A DNA stretch of 15,456 nucleotides from UBA1435 sp041663285 (GCA_041663285.1 JBAZSP010000023.1:1-15456); one strand, 5' to 3'. Numbered from the stretch's first letter, positions 1 to 7,659 are shown. A program made the numbers and translations. Notes: generated from the letters alone by a model not told the origin.

Positions 1-645
1 GTCAAATTTACTCGTTATGAAAACCAGGTAAGGGACGGCACCGCTTGGGATTTAGGCTATATCACTCCGTTTTTCGGATCACGTGGTTTTGAATCCCTTA
101 AGCTCTGGCTTATGATCAAGTCTCAAGGCACTAAAAGACTGGGCCAGGTGGTTGGTCAAAGATATTACAACGCCCTCTACGCCGCCCGCTTAGTTGAAAA
201 ATCTGGCATGTTTTCAATTTTCCACCAGATGAGTTTCTACCGAATGGTTTTTGTTTTTTACCCTAACTCAGTTCGCCACATTGCCAAGGGCGTTACCGAT
301 AGTGAAATGAGAAAGGAATTGAAAAAATGTATCGACAGTTATACACACAAAATTAATCAGTTACTATACGAAGAGGGAAAAATTTGTTTAGACGAATTTA
401 AATTACACGACTTGGGCGATTCTACTGGACTAAATTCTGGCGAAGATAGATTTCTAGTCATGAGTATTACTATCGGCAACCCTTTATATACCCACAAAAG
501 TCTTGCTAGAACCTTAGGGCATCTTTTTGCAGTAGCCAAAAAGTATACCAAGCCCATGGAATCGGACGTTTTAAAAATTACCCGCCAGAGAAGTCATTAC
601 GTTGGCGAGCAGGCAAAAGTATATGGGCCAGCAGGATGGAATTAA
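1..645 (+). CDS. Group II PLP-dependent amino acid decarboxylase, C-terminal part (5' truncated by window)
   Basis: The reading frame is open from base 1, so only the last 214 residues are visible. They fit the C-terminal portion of the pyridoxal-dependent decarboxylase family (glutamate, tyrosine and aromatic amino acid decarboxylases). A TPFFGSRGFESLKLWL stretch at about residues 22-40 matches the family's conserved SRR...ALKLW segment after the PLP lysine. The C-terminal MSITIGNPLYTHKSLARTL matches the usual 'R(V/I)xIxNPxTT' strand and final helix. The PLP lysine itself lies upstream of the window. The family removes the alpha-carboxyl of an amino acid to give an amine. The substrate cannot be decided from this part. 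It overlaps the next gene, so the two are probably cotranscribed and translationally coupled. Family assignment is firm; substrate is unknown. Confidence 0.85.
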   Translation, partial: VKFTRYENQVRDGTAWDLGYITPFFGSRGFESLKLWLMIKSQGTKRLGQVVGQRYYNALYAARLVEKSGMFSIFHQMSFYRMVFVFYPNSVRHIAKGVTDSEMRKELKKCIDSYTHKINQLLYEEGKICLDEFKLHDLGDSTGLNSGEDRFLVMSITIGNPLYTHKSLARTLGHLFAVAKKYTKPMESDVLKITRQRSHYVGEQAKVYGPAGWN

Positions 646-1942
646 TCTACAACATGCCTTACGGCAAAATCCGTATTTGTCCCCGACATTTGCGGAATGG
701 TATAGCCAAATCCTGGTAGACAAGCTGCCGTCTTTGCCAGACCGGGAAACCTTAATCCGAACACATCCTCACTTTTTAATAGTGGATAAAATTAACGGCA
801 ATTGTCAAGAAAATGAGCACCTTCAGATGAGATTTCAGAACGAAATTACTGACAATGGTTTAAATGTCTTGTCTACAAATTCAAGAGAACTGATTAACCA
901 TTTTAAAAACCTTAATTCTACTCTTGATTCCTATGTATCCGATTTGCCGCCATTGACCACTGGAAGTCTCTATTTGGAATGCAAAAGCACCCCGAAATTG
1001 GTTTTTCTCGATAAACAGTCGGTATATGTGATTGTCAGAATACCGGATTTTAGCTACGTTAAAAATTATTATTGTATTCGTCGTCTAATAAGTAAGTTTA
1101 TCGACTTTAGGCTGTGTGTCGCGGAGAAAATCGGATATATAAAAACGACATCAGGCTGCTATTTTTTTTCCAATTTTTTAGGGTATGACTTTGAGTCAGA
1201 AATTATCGAACATCACCATAAGTTGAACAAAAAGCTCTATTTTGTGGCAAAATCAATTAACCGATTCCTTCGAGAAAACAAAATATTCTTTAGAAATGTT
1301 TCTCCGAGAAACCTTATTAAAGGGCTCAATAACTCAATTTATCTGATTGATTTTGATCATCTGTTAAATGTAAATGATAAAAATTCTTCGTCAATCTACC
1401 ATCAGAGCCTATTTGCTCAAATATGGTTTAACGATGTATTACCAAAATATAAATGCCGGAATATCAGCCCTAAATGTCCAACAATCGATGCCAACCTTCA
1501 GATAAGGCCTGATAATATCGAAAAGTATGTGCTGGATCAAAAGGTTATTTCTCTGAAAGATAGAAAAAATTTATTTAGAACTACAGATAATTTCGAAAGA
1601 AAAGACAAGGTATTAGGGCTAAATATCTATGGACATCAGCTTGGCCGCTTTATTTCTGATTTTTGGCTGGAAAAATCGGAGGCAGCATTATTAAAATTTA
1701 TGTTTCAATACCCCGATAAAATAAAAATCCTTAGAGCACTTCTATACATCCTCTCTCGGGTAGATCAGGAACTACTACTCCGCAAAAAATATAATTTGAA
1801 CACTGATCTATCACTTCTTAGCGAAAGGTTTTTCCTGACGTATAGAAACGAAGAAAAAATTAAACTAAAAGAGATTATAAAAGAATATCGGCAGGTTTGT
1901 CCATTCTGTCAAAAATATAAAAACATACTATCTTTAATATGA
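623..1942 (+). CDS. Divergent protein-kinase-like protein, probable pseudokinase
   Basis: This 439-residue protein starts inside the end of the decarboxylase gene. I chose ATG 623, which has CAGG nine bases upstream; an in-frame TTG at 602 would add seven residues. Residues 222-230 read FFRNVSPRN and 242-246 read IDFDH. These resemble the catalytic loop (HGDxSPRN) and the metal-binding DFG/DFE motif of kinase-fold proteins such as aminoglycoside phosphotransferases and small-molecule kinases. The catalytic-base Asp position is Asn225, while the metal-binding Asn230 and Asp243 are kept. The N-terminal part (1-110) is not recognisable. The C-terminus has a lone CPFC. The gene looks richer in A and T than its neighbours, which suggests separate acquisition. 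It ends in an ATGA overlap with the glycosyltransferase, so the three genes act as one unit. The kinase-fold call is inference from two motifs. Confidence 0.6.
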   Translation: MGQQDGINLQHALRQNPYLSPTFAEWYSQILVDKLPSLPDRETLIRTHPHFLIVDKINGNCQENEHLQMRFQNEITDNGLNVLSTNSRELINHFKNLNSTLDSYVSDLPPLTTGSLYLECKSTPKLVFLDKQSVYVIVRIPDFSYVKNYYCIRRLISKFIDFRLCVAEKIGYIKTTSGCYFFSNFLGYDFESEIIEHHHKLNKKLYFVAKSINRFLRENKIFFRNVSPRNLIKGLNNSIYLIDFDHLLNVNDKNSSSIYHQSLFAQIWFNDVLPKYKCRNISPKCPTIDANLQIRPDNIEKYVLDQKVISLKDRKNLFRTTDNFERKDKVLGLNIYGHQLGRFISDFWLEKSEAALLKFMFQYPDKIKILRALLYILSRVDQELLLRKKYNLNTDLSLLSERFFLTYRNEEKIKLKEIIKEYRQVCPFCQKYKNILSLI

Positions 1943-3111
1943 GCGCCAAAGAAATAACCATAGGCATCGATGTAACCCGGGCTCGTCGGGAAAATCGGGG
2001 CATCCCCATTTATACCAGAAATATTTTGAACGAATGGGGCGCCCTAGGCCGTCATGACTTAAAATTTCGGCTCTTCAAATACTCGGATGATAGAGATGCT
2101 TCGTGCTTTGGGATCAAGGACGCTGACATCGCCAGATTACCGTTTAGTGGTCACTATTATCCGTGGATTAGGATTTTCCAGGAACAGATAATCTATCCCT
2201 ATATCCAAACGATGTCGAGGCTAGAAGTTTTCTGGCATCCACAAAATCATGCTCAATTATTGAACCCAGTTCCCTATGTCTGTAGTATTCACGATACACT
2301 TCCTCTAGCCGCTCCAGAACTGTCGCAAGATCTAGATACACCAGACACCGCCACTCTTTACCGGTCCCGCGTTAAAAGCGCCAGACACGCAAGTAGAATT
2401 ATTACAGTATCGGAATTTAGCCGGCGTGAAATCTGTCATCATATTGGAGTGCCACAAAATCGGGTAGTCGCAATTCCAAATGGTATTAACCATGAAATTT
2501 TTAACAAACAGGTTTCTCGAGGAAAAATAAATACTATAAGGGAAAAATATGGGATTCCTCCGAAATATCTATTAACAGTTGGAAGTTACGCGCCTCATAA
2601 AAATTTGCCATTCCTAGTTGATGCCTATTCTCGAAGCCATTTGGTAGATTATGGGTATAGTTTGGTTATGGTCGGGCCAAAGGACGAAACGGTATATACC
2701 TCTGACTCTATAAGCCTTGAAATGATGGTTGCCCAACTTAATTTAACTAAAAATGTTTTCATGCTACCCGCCGTTCCCGTCGACGACTTAGTCGCCATTT
2801 ACAGTGGCGCCTCAATCTTTGCTATCACGTCATTGTACGAAGGTTTTGGGTTCCCTCCCCTAGAAGCCATGGCTTGCGGAGTTCCCGTGGTTTCCTCAAA
2901 CGTCACCTCCTTGCCAGAAGTATGCGGCGATTGTGCTCTTTACGCCGACCCAAAAGATCCTCTAACGTTTACTGATCAGTTAGACCTGTTAGCCCGAGAT
3001 GATTCACTAAGATCTGAACTAGCTGTCTTGGGCGCAGATCACGTCCAACAATTCACTTGGGCTAAATCGGCCAGGCTTACGCTTGATGTTCTTCTGAAAT
3101 CAACAAGATAG
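1939..3111 (+). CDS. GT4-family glycosyltransferase (GT-B fold)
   Basis: This 390-residue protein has the full length of a GT4 retaining glycosyltransferase, which moves a sugar from a nucleotide-sugar donor to a lipid, sugar or protein acceptor on the cytoplasmic face of the membrane. The N-terminal acceptor domain starts with a short beta strand (ITIGIDVTR) and GIPIYTRN. The C-terminal donor domain begins near residue 212 with LLTVGSYAPHKN. It carries the EX7E signature, EGFGFPPLE at residues 301-309, followed by AMACGVPVVSSNVTSLPEV. No signal peptide or membrane helix is seen. Its start overlaps the stop of the kinase-like gene by ATGA, indicating translational coupling. Linkage to a decarboxylase and a kinase-like protein suggests a glycoconjugate-modifying pathway, but donor and acceptor are not predictable here. 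Family call is very secure. Confidence 0.93.
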   Translation: MSAKEITIGIDVTRARRENRGIPIYTRNILNEWGALGRHDLKFRLFKYSDDRDASCFGIKDADIARLPFSGHYYPWIRIFQEQIIYPYIQTMSRLEVFWHPQNHAQLLNPVPYVCSIHDTLPLAAPELSQDLDTPDTATLYRSRVKSARHASRIITVSEFSRREICHHIGVPQNRVVAIPNGINHEIFNKQVSRGKINTIREKYGIPPKYLLTVGSYAPHKNLPFLVDAYSRSHLVDYGYSLVMVGPKDETVYTSDSISLEMMVAQLNLTKNVFMLPAVPVDDLVAIYSGASIFAITSLYEGFGFPPLEAMACGVPVVSSNVTSLPEVCGDCALYADPKDPLTFTDQLDLLARDDSLRSELAVLGADHVQQFTWAKSARLTLDVLLKSTR

Positions 3112-3115
3112 TTAA

Positions 3116-3145
3116 TTTAGAGTAGATTTTTAAATCCGCTATACT
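3116..3145 (+). promoter_or_regulatory. Promoter giving a leaderless mRNA for the gene at 3152
   Basis: A TATACT -10 lies at 3140-3145 and a weak -35-like TTTAGA at 3116-3121, with an 18-base spacer. The expected transcription start, about seven bases after the -10, falls on the GTG at 3152. No Shine-Dalgarno sequence fits between them. Confidence 0.5.
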
Positions 3146-3151
3146 TAACAC

Positions 3152-3922
3152 GTGTCGGGTAAATCGTTAAGTGCTGTTTTTATTTTGTCTTTAACCGTCT
3201 TGGTTCTGTTAATCAGCACAAGTTTCTTAAATTTTAAAATCGGCAATGTTTTGGGCAAATCCTACCCCCCGCCTGAAGCCGATATCAAAGCCCACACTGG
3301 CGGCACCGTCACCGATAACGGTATCACCCTAATTGTCTCCGAAAAAACCTTCGACCAGGACGTTTATTTTCGGGTCGACAAAATTGTTCGAAATAATCCG
3401 ATAGCCGTTGACGGCTTATGGCAGATATCTGACATCTGGGAAACACGGGTTAAATTTATGTCCAATAACGATCAGGTGACCGAATATGCCGCCCACGAAA
3501 ACTATATACTGTCCTTTCCTTATACTACTCAATTTCTCACTACCGATCAGGCCGTGGCTCTTCCCCGGGAATCTTTAAGGCTGGTCCGCGGCGAAACGGC
3601 CTCTGGTCCCTGGACGGTTTTACCAAATAGTGTTGTCGATCAGGCAAACAAGACTGTTTCGGTCATCACCAATAGGGGAGGCTTCTTCATGATTGCCGGC
3701 GGATTTCACCAGCCGCCCAAAAGTACCACTTACCCCAAAAATAATCCGCCCAGCAAAATCGTTTCGGTCACCCCTTCCCGGGGGTCGCCCCCACCACTGC
3801 CGTCAAAGTTGCCAGCCACTCCACTACCTTCCTTCCCGCCATCGGAGAACACCCAAAGCGGTAGCTCCAATTTTTTCACCGCTATCCTCTCCGCCATCCG
3901 GTCATTTCTCCAAAAATTATAA
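3152..3922 (+). CDS. Secreted or membrane-anchored protein with ZU5/GAIN-like beta domain and Pro-rich tail
   Basis: This is a 256-residue protein starting at GTG 3152, chosen because it gives a complete signal or anchor segment (residues about 7-28) and sits at the predicted transcription start. Residues about 48-182 begin GGTVTDNGITLIV and end with an LPNSVVDQANKTVSV strand and an 'F.IAGG' strand. I know this pattern from ZU5/GAIN-like autoproteolytic or adhesion domains in bacterial surface proteins; I infer the fold and see no catalytic motif. Residues 183-235 form a Pro/Ser-rich linker, and the last 18 residues (NFFTAILSAIRSFLQKL) are a hydrophobic or amphipathic helix that could touch the membrane. 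There is no sorting motif. A surface-exposed structural or adhesive role is likely but unproven. Confidence 0.65.
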   Translation: MSGKSLSAVFILSLTVLVLLISTSFLNFKIGNVLGKSYPPPEADIKAHTGGTVTDNGITLIVSEKTFDQDVYFRVDKIVRNNPIAVDGLWQISDIWETRVKFMSNNDQVTEYAAHENYILSFPYTTQFLTTDQAVALPRESLRLVRGETASGPWTVLPNSVVDQANKTVSVITNRGGFFMIAGGFHQPPKSTTYPKNNPPSKIVSVTPSRGSPPPLPSKLPATPLPSFPPSENTQSGSSNFFTAILSAIRSFLQKL

Positions 3923-3956
3923 GTTAAAATATTAACCCCGTAATAAAAACATCCTT

Positions 3957-4361
3957 ATGTGGACATGTCCAAAGTGTAATCGGATTTTTGCTAAAGCCAG
4001 TCAGCTCCATAGCTGCCAAAATATTCCCCTTAATAAGCATTTTGTAAACAAACCCCAGGCCAAATTTTTGTTTGATCACCTATCCCGGGTAATTGGCGAA
4101 AAAATTGGTAAGATCAAAGTTATCTCTCTCCCGTGCTGCGTTCACTTGTTTGGTCAGTACGACTTTTTGGCGGCATTGCCCAAAAAAGAAAAGCTGGAAG
4201 TCAGGTTTGCTCTTGACCGTAAACTTGACAGCCCCAGGTTAAAACAATCAGTTCCGCTGTCTGCCAATTCCGTCAAAAACTGCCTTGATATAAATATGGC
4301 AGAGGAAATCGACAGTGAGCTTATAGGGTGGATAAGCGAATCCTACCACCTCAAAGACTAG
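3957..4361 (+). CDS. DUF5655 domain protein with N-terminal CxxC motif
   Basis: This is a 134-residue cytoplasmic protein. It opens with MWTCPKCNRIFAKASQLHSC, a CxxC plus a downstream H-S-C that could bind zinc. From about residue 28 it matches the DUF5655 pattern: HFVNKPQAKFLFDHL, a central KVISLPCCVHLF strand, and an FALDRKLDSPRL segment close to the family's 'vLdRrLdSpR'. The function of DUF5655 is not established; members occur alone or attached to other domains. Transcription may start from a TAATAA -10-like element at 3941-3946, only a few bases before the ATG, and no Shine-Dalgarno sequence is visible. It sits between two secreted-protein genes with no obvious functional tie. Family call is good; function is unknown. 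Confidence 0.75.
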   Translation: MWTCPKCNRIFAKASQLHSCQNIPLNKHFVNKPQAKFLFDHLSRVIGEKIGKIKVISLPCCVHLFGQYDFLAALPKKEKLEVRFALDRKLDSPRLKQSVPLSANSVKNCLDINMAEEIDSELIGWISESYHLKD

Positions 4362-4373
4362 TCAAAAATGGTA

Positions 4374-4402
4374 TTGACAATACAAAACAACAGAACTAAT
4401 CT
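4374..4402 (+). promoter_or_regulatory. Near-consensus sigma-70-type promoter, leaderless, for the gene at 4409
   Basis: A perfect TTGACA (4374-4379) and TAATCT (4397-4402) are separated by exactly 17 bases. Six bases follow before the ATG at 4409, so the expected start of transcription is the A of the start codon. This is the clearest promoter of the window and the best evidence for leaderless mRNAs. Confidence 0.85.
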
Positions 4403-4408
4403 TGAACT

Positions 4409-5743
4409 ATGACATTAAAAAATTCGCTTGCAGTCCTCTTTTTTTTATTTACTGTTCAATTTTTTTCCCCAGCCTCGGCGTCAGCTACTGTTTTAAAATG
4501 TGACGGTACCGACCATGCTACTCTTGACCACCGCGTTTTTGTTACCGAATTTAACCCTACCGCCACCTCCGGCCACTTTGTCGAATTAATAAACACTACT
4601 GACTATAACCTTAATTTGTCCGGATGTACTTTGGAAGTCTACTCTTCTGTCAACAGTCTATTAAGCACGGTAGATCTGGCGGGTACTATTCCTCAAACGG
4701 CCTTATTGACCAACGACCTTTCCTCTCCGGTTTACGATAGCGCCGGTGGCAAACTTGTTTTAAAAGAAGCCGATGGCACAGCCCTTTATTCAGTTTCTTA
4801 TGGCACTTACAGTGGTACCCAAGCCAACGACGCCGGGGCTTCCCTACCGACTTCTGCCCAGTCATTTTTAGTTGATGGTCACAATTCTGCCACCTGGGAA
4901 ATAGGTTCCTCTACCAAAGGCTGGTGTAATCCTACCGGTTTCGGTGATTGTCCTAATCGGTCTGCTGTTATAGCCGATATGACCTCTCACGGAGTCTCAA
5001 CGAATCTTGGCGAAATGACCGACTGGACCAGAATAGTCGGTATGTATTTTGAAATGCCCCAAAAGGGTAGGATCGATTTTCTCTCCACCATAAACTTTAC
5101 CGACAGATATTCCCTCGATTGGCTCCACTCAATTGGCCAAAATATTGACATGGCCACCGCCGGCCAAATCGGTCTTGATGCCGATACCATTCAGGGAATG
5201 GTAAACACCCACGCCACCCTAACCATGTACGGTTTGTCGCTCAATAACCCGACTATCTTGGTCAACAACGCCGCCGACTCCAATGGCATTATTACTGGGG
5301 TTGTTTACAATCAGGCTACTGGCACTTTAACCTTTGATGCCGCCCATTTTACCACCTTCACCGCAGTCGAGGCCTCCACTTCTGCTCCGGCTTCCTCCAC
5401 TAGTTCCAGTGTCCCCACCGCTCCTCTTTGCACCAACGTCCAGCCGGCTTCTATCCCCGATCTTTTTCAAATAAACACCAGCCGTAAGTCCGCTAAGTTA
5501 TATTTCACCCCCCTATCCGATACCAGCCAATATTACATTTCTTTTTCCACTAAGCCCAATGCCGAAGATTATGGGGAATTAGTTACCCTTCTTCGTGAAG
5601 GGGTCCAGTCTCACTCTGTTTATTATCTCAAGCCAAACACTACCTACTATGTCAAGGTAAGAGGCCAAAACGGCTGCATGCCCGGCAACTGGAGTAATAT
5701 ATTTAAGTTCAAAACTACCGGCCGAATTTTTTATCGCTACTAA
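4409..5743 (+). CDS. Secreted lamin-tail / fibronectin type III protein
   Basis: This is a 444-residue exported protein. A Sec signal peptide spans about residues 1-27 (hydrophobic core LAVLFFLFTVQFF, then SPASASA). Residues about 42-170 fit a lamin-tail domain: VFVTEFNPTATSGHFVELIN, followed by LNLSGCTLEVYS. This beta fold is widespread in bacterial extracellular proteins. A middle region ends with GTLTFDAAHFTTFTAVEA, a strand type often seen at the end of surface beta domains. A Ser/Thr/Pro/Ala-rich linker follows (about 322-340), then a fibronectin III-like domain (about 346-438) with YYLKPNTTYYVKVRGQNGC. No catalytic residues, C-terminal anchor or sorting signal are seen. Adhesion or matrix contact is a reasonable guess. 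The start is fixed by the promoter and signal peptide. Confidence 0.78.
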   Translation: MTLKNSLAVLFFLFTVQFFSPASASATVLKCDGTDHATLDHRVFVTEFNPTATSGHFVELINTTDYNLNLSGCTLEVYSSVNSLLSTVDLAGTIPQTALLTNDLSSPVYDSAGGKLVLKEADGTALYSVSYGTYSGTQANDAGASLPTSAQSFLVDGHNSATWEIGSSTKGWCNPTGFGDCPNRSAVIADMTSHGVSTNLGEMTDWTRIVGMYFEMPQKGRIDFLSTINFTDRYSLDWLHSIGQNIDMATAGQIGLDADTIQGMVNTHATLTMYGLSLNNPTILVNNAADSNGIITGVVYNQATGTLTFDAAHFTTFTAVEASTSAPASSTSSSVPTAPLCTNVQPASIPDLFQINTSRKSAKLYFTPLSDTSQYYISFSTKPNAEDYGELVTLLREGVQSHSVYYLKPNTTYYVKVRGQNGCMPGNWSNIFKFKTTGRIFYRY

Positions 5744-5830
5744 ACAGTTATTCCCGTAATTTGTGTCAGAAGACTGCGAAACCAATTAGCCGGCTACGAC
5801 ATCTTTTACCTTGCTAAAACAATTTTGTGG

Positions 5831-6436
5831 TTATTTCGCTAATTCATCACCGTAATTTTCCAGGAGGTACTTAACCGGGGGTGTCAACTTTTTCAGTAAT
5901 ACTTCTTTAACAAAAAACCATTGCGGATTTCTGCCTTCTTCAGGATCAGTTTCGAGTTTTATATTGTTATCTACCGCAATTTTATAAACATGCCATCGGT
6001 GTGAGTCGGCCCCCCTTCGGCAGGGATCATCATGAATATCGATTTCCTTGTAATAATCCAACTCATGAGCAATGATCCCGGTTTCTTCCTCAAGTTCTCT
6101 TTTGGCCGCACTTTCCGGTTGTTCTCCAGTCTCTAGGTGTCCCGCCGGCACCGTGTAGCCGTATGGGTAAATAGTCCTTTCCATAAAAAGAATTTGATTT
6201 GTTCTATTCCTGACAAAAATTCCTACGCTTTCGTGCCAATATTCTTTTGTTTGGTCATCTACCCACCATCTTAATTTCGGATCAATATCAATCAACCGGT
6301 CATATGAGTTACCGCATTTGCCGCATTTATACAACAAACTTCCGTCAATTGTTACCTCTTCAATCAGTTCTGATAGACAATTTTGGCAAAATCGGTGTCT
6401 CGCCCCATCAGCTGGTAAAGTAAAATTTATCTTCAT
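5831..6436 (-). CDS. Nudix hydrolase with N-terminal zinc ribbon
   Basis: This is a 201-residue cytoplasmic protein. Cys17, Cys20, Cys38 and Cys41 form a four-cysteine zinc ribbon. The Nudix box runs from Gly99 to Ile121 and fits Gx5Ex7REUxEExGU exactly (Gly99, Glu105, Arg113-Glu114, Glu117-Glu118, Gly120). Nudix enzymes cleave nucleoside diphosphates linked to another group; a zinc ribbon ahead of the box recalls the NADH pyrophosphatase (NudC) layout, but I do not see enough to name the substrate. The gene is convergent with the lamin-tail gene and divergent from the lipoprotein gene. TAA and TAG codons directly precede the ATG in its frame, so this is the earliest possible ATG start. The nearest Shine-Dalgarno sequence is about 27 bases upstream and serves a mini-ORF (see separate entry). 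Confidence 0.88.
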   Translation of the reverse strand: MKINFTLPADGARHRFCQNCLSELIEEVTIDGSLLYKCGKCGNSYDRLIDIDPKLRWWVDDQTKEYWHESVGIFVRNRTNQILFMERTIYPYGYTVPAGHLETGEQPESAAKRELEEETGIIAHELDYYKEIDIHDDPCRRGADSHRWHVYKIAVDNNIKLETDPEEGRNPQWFFVKEVLLKKLTPPVKYLLENYGDELAK

Positions 6437-6456
6437 CTATTAGCAAAGAATACCAC
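6433..6456 (-). promoter_or_regulatory. Possible seven-codon leader ORF coupled to the Nudix gene
   Basis: On the minus strand AAGGAGG (6470-6464) is followed after seven bases by GTG (6456-6454). This opens a seven-codon frame (MVFFANR) whose TGA overlaps the Nudix ATG as ATGA (6436-6433). The Nudix start itself has no Shine-Dalgarno at normal distance. Stop-start coupling from this leader is therefore a plausible way to load the gene. It could also be chance. Confidence 0.35.
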
Positions 6457-6518
6457 TCACTTACCTCCTTCACTAGTTCTCTCCCCCCAATTCAATTACT
6501 GCCACATCTGTCCAATGT

Positions 6519-6524
6519 TATACT
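6519..6524 (+). promoter_or_regulatory. -10 element for the lipoprotein gene, leaderless
   Basis: TATACT ends five bases before the ATG at 6530, so transcription should begin at or within a base or two of the start codon. The -35 is weak (TTACTG, 6496-6501, 17-base spacer). This argues against the in-frame ATG at 6515, which would lie upstream of the -10. Confidence 0.5.
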
Positions 6525-6529
6525 TTTTT

Positions 6530-7081
6530 ATGTCCAAAACCTTTATCTCGTTTTTTTTCGTTTTTAGTTTTTTGTTAGGTGGTTGCACCAATTCTGTCCC
6601 TTCGGAAATCAGTGTTCCTACCCTGGTACCATCTCCGATTCCTACACAGCTAGTCGGCAATGACGCCGACGAACACGGCTGTATTGGCTCGGCCGGCTAT
6701 TCCTGGTGCGAGTTTAGCCAAAAATGTGTTCGTCCCTGGGAAGAGCCCTGTACGGCTGCCAGCCCGGCACCCACCGTCGACGAGACATCAATAATCAAAA
6801 CAGCCATAAAAAAGGCCATTGTAGCTAAGCACGGCAGCAGTGCCAACAGTTTGATCATCACCGTTTCCAAAATTGTTGATGATTTCAGCTCGGGTGGGGC
6901 TTCTGTCCCCGGGGAGGGTGGGGGAATGTGGTTTGCCGCCAAAGCCGATGGTCAATGGCAGTTGGTATGGGATGGTAATGGCATCATTCTCTGCCAGGAT
7001 TTAGCCTCATACCCCGATTTTCCCTCGTCTCTAATTCCTGAATGCTACGATTCTCAAACCGAAAAATTGAAAGTTAGATAG
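6530..7081 (+). CDS. Cysteine-rich lipoprotein of unknown function
   Basis: This is a 183-residue exported lipoprotein. The N-terminus MSKTFISFFFVFSFLLGGC is a type II signal peptide with lipobox LGGC; Cys19 would be lipidated and anchor the protein outside the membrane. A Pro/Ser/Thr-rich linker follows. Then comes a compact four-cysteine motif near residues 45-72 (DEHGCIGSAGYSWCEFSQKC, then WEEPC). I recall this motif from other lipoproteins of small-genome bacteria, but I cannot name a function. The C-terminal half (about 80-175) begins with an IIKTAIKKAIVAKHG helix and ends in strands with MWFAAKADGQWQLVWDGNG, resembling a small alpha/beta fold. I chose ATG 6530 because the promoter -10 overlaps the more upstream ATG and because the signal peptide begins here. 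Confidence 0.72.
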   Translation: MSKTFISFFFVFSFLLGGCTNSVPSEISVPTLVPSPIPTQLVGNDADEHGCIGSAGYSWCEFSQKCVRPWEEPCTAASPAPTVDETSIIKTAIKKAIVAKHGSSANSLIITVSKIVDDFSSGGASVPGEGGGMWFAAKADGQWQLVWDGNGIILCQDLASYPDFPSSLIPECYDSQTEKLKVR

Positions 7082-7151
7082 AGGCTCTCAAAATAATCCC
7101 GTCCTGACAATCTTCTTGCCTTTTCATTACCTATCTCTTTCGCTACGTCAC

Positions 7152-7157
7152 TATATT
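7152..7157 (+). promoter_or_regulatory. -10 element for the cupredoxin gene at 7165, leaderless
   Basis: TATATT is followed by seven bases and then ATG 7165, so the predicted transcription start is the start codon. No convincing -35 is seen at 16-18 bases. Only the -10 and the missing ribosome binding site support this. Confidence 0.4.
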
Positions 7158-7164
7158 TAACTGA

Positions 7165-7617
7165 ATGCGTCTTGTTGTAGTTGCCATAGCTGTCATCCTT
7201 ATTTTAATTTTCGTCGGCAGGTTCGTAAACCGGCCTACATCGACACCTGGCAATCCGTCCACACCCACTCCAATATCTACCTTTACCCCCGAGCCGACTC
7301 CTTCAATTCTTGTCGCTACTCCCGCTGTCACTCCGCAGCCTTCTATTACCAGTTCCCAAATTACCATTTCCAACTTCTCTTATAATCCCGAAACCATCAA
7401 GGTTGTTGCTCCTATCATGATTAGTTGGACTAATTACGACCCTACACCTCACACTGTCACTAGCGACGATGGTCTTTTTAACAGTGGGCCCCTTGCCCCG
7501 GGCCAGAGTTTCTCATACACCTTTGATGTTGGCGGCACTTTTACCTATCATTGTCAAATAGAGCCCAACATCCACGGCAGTATCACTGTTTTTTCCCCCC
7601 TTCTGTCACCAAAATAG
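7165..7617 (+). CDS. Membrane-anchored cupredoxin with altered copper ligands
   Basis: This is a 150-residue protein. Residues 3-18 are one hydrophobic helix (signal anchor), residues 22-62 a Thr/Pro-rich spacer, and residues 65-143 a plastocyanin/amicyanin-like cupredoxin with the conserved PHTVTSDDGLFNSGPLAPGQ segment and a C-terminal TYHCQIEPNIHGSITV. Type 1 copper proteins of this group normally use His, Cys, His and Met, with 'CxxHPxM' at the end. Here His96 and Cys130 are kept, but the second His is Glu133 and the Met is Ile136; an extra His137 lies next to it. Electron transfer or copper binding outside the membrane is the family role. Whether this copy binds copper, or binds it in another geometry, is open. 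No operon partner is obvious. Confidence 0.83.
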   Translation: MRLVVVAIAVILILIFVGRFVNRPTSTPGNPSTPTPISTFTPEPTPSILVATPAVTPQPSITSSQITISNFSYNPETIKVVAPIMISWTNYDPTPHTVTSDDGLFNSGPLAPGQSFSYTFDVGGTFTYHCQIEPNIHGSITVFSPLLSPK

Positions 7618-7659
7618 GAGAAATAAGCTCCACTTATCTCTTTGTTACTCAGATCTTTT
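7617..7659 (+). terminator. Possible weak terminator after the cupredoxin gene
   Basis: GGAG (7617-7620) can pair with CTCC (7628-7631), or alternatively ATAAG (7623-7627) with CTTAT (7633-7637). A short T-rich run follows at about 7654-7660. Both stems are short, so this is tentative. Confidence 0.25.

Noticed and set aside
602..622. TTG 602 as start of the kinase-like gene
   Set aside because: ATG 623 has a CAGG at good spacing; TTG adds only seven residues deep in the decarboxylase gene. It cannot be fully excluded.
5787..5796. Palindrome TAGCCGGCTA between the convergent lamin-tail and Nudix genes
   Set aside because: No loop, no T run and only 10 bases; it could be chance, so not called as a terminator.
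6515..6529. ATG 6515 as the lipoprotein start
   Set aside because: The TATACT -10 at 6519-6524 overlaps it, and the signal peptide is complete from ATG 6530.
7143..7373. Open frame opposite the cupredoxin gene
   Set aside because: Low-complexity Gly/Val product mirrored from the Thr/Pro linker; no start signals.
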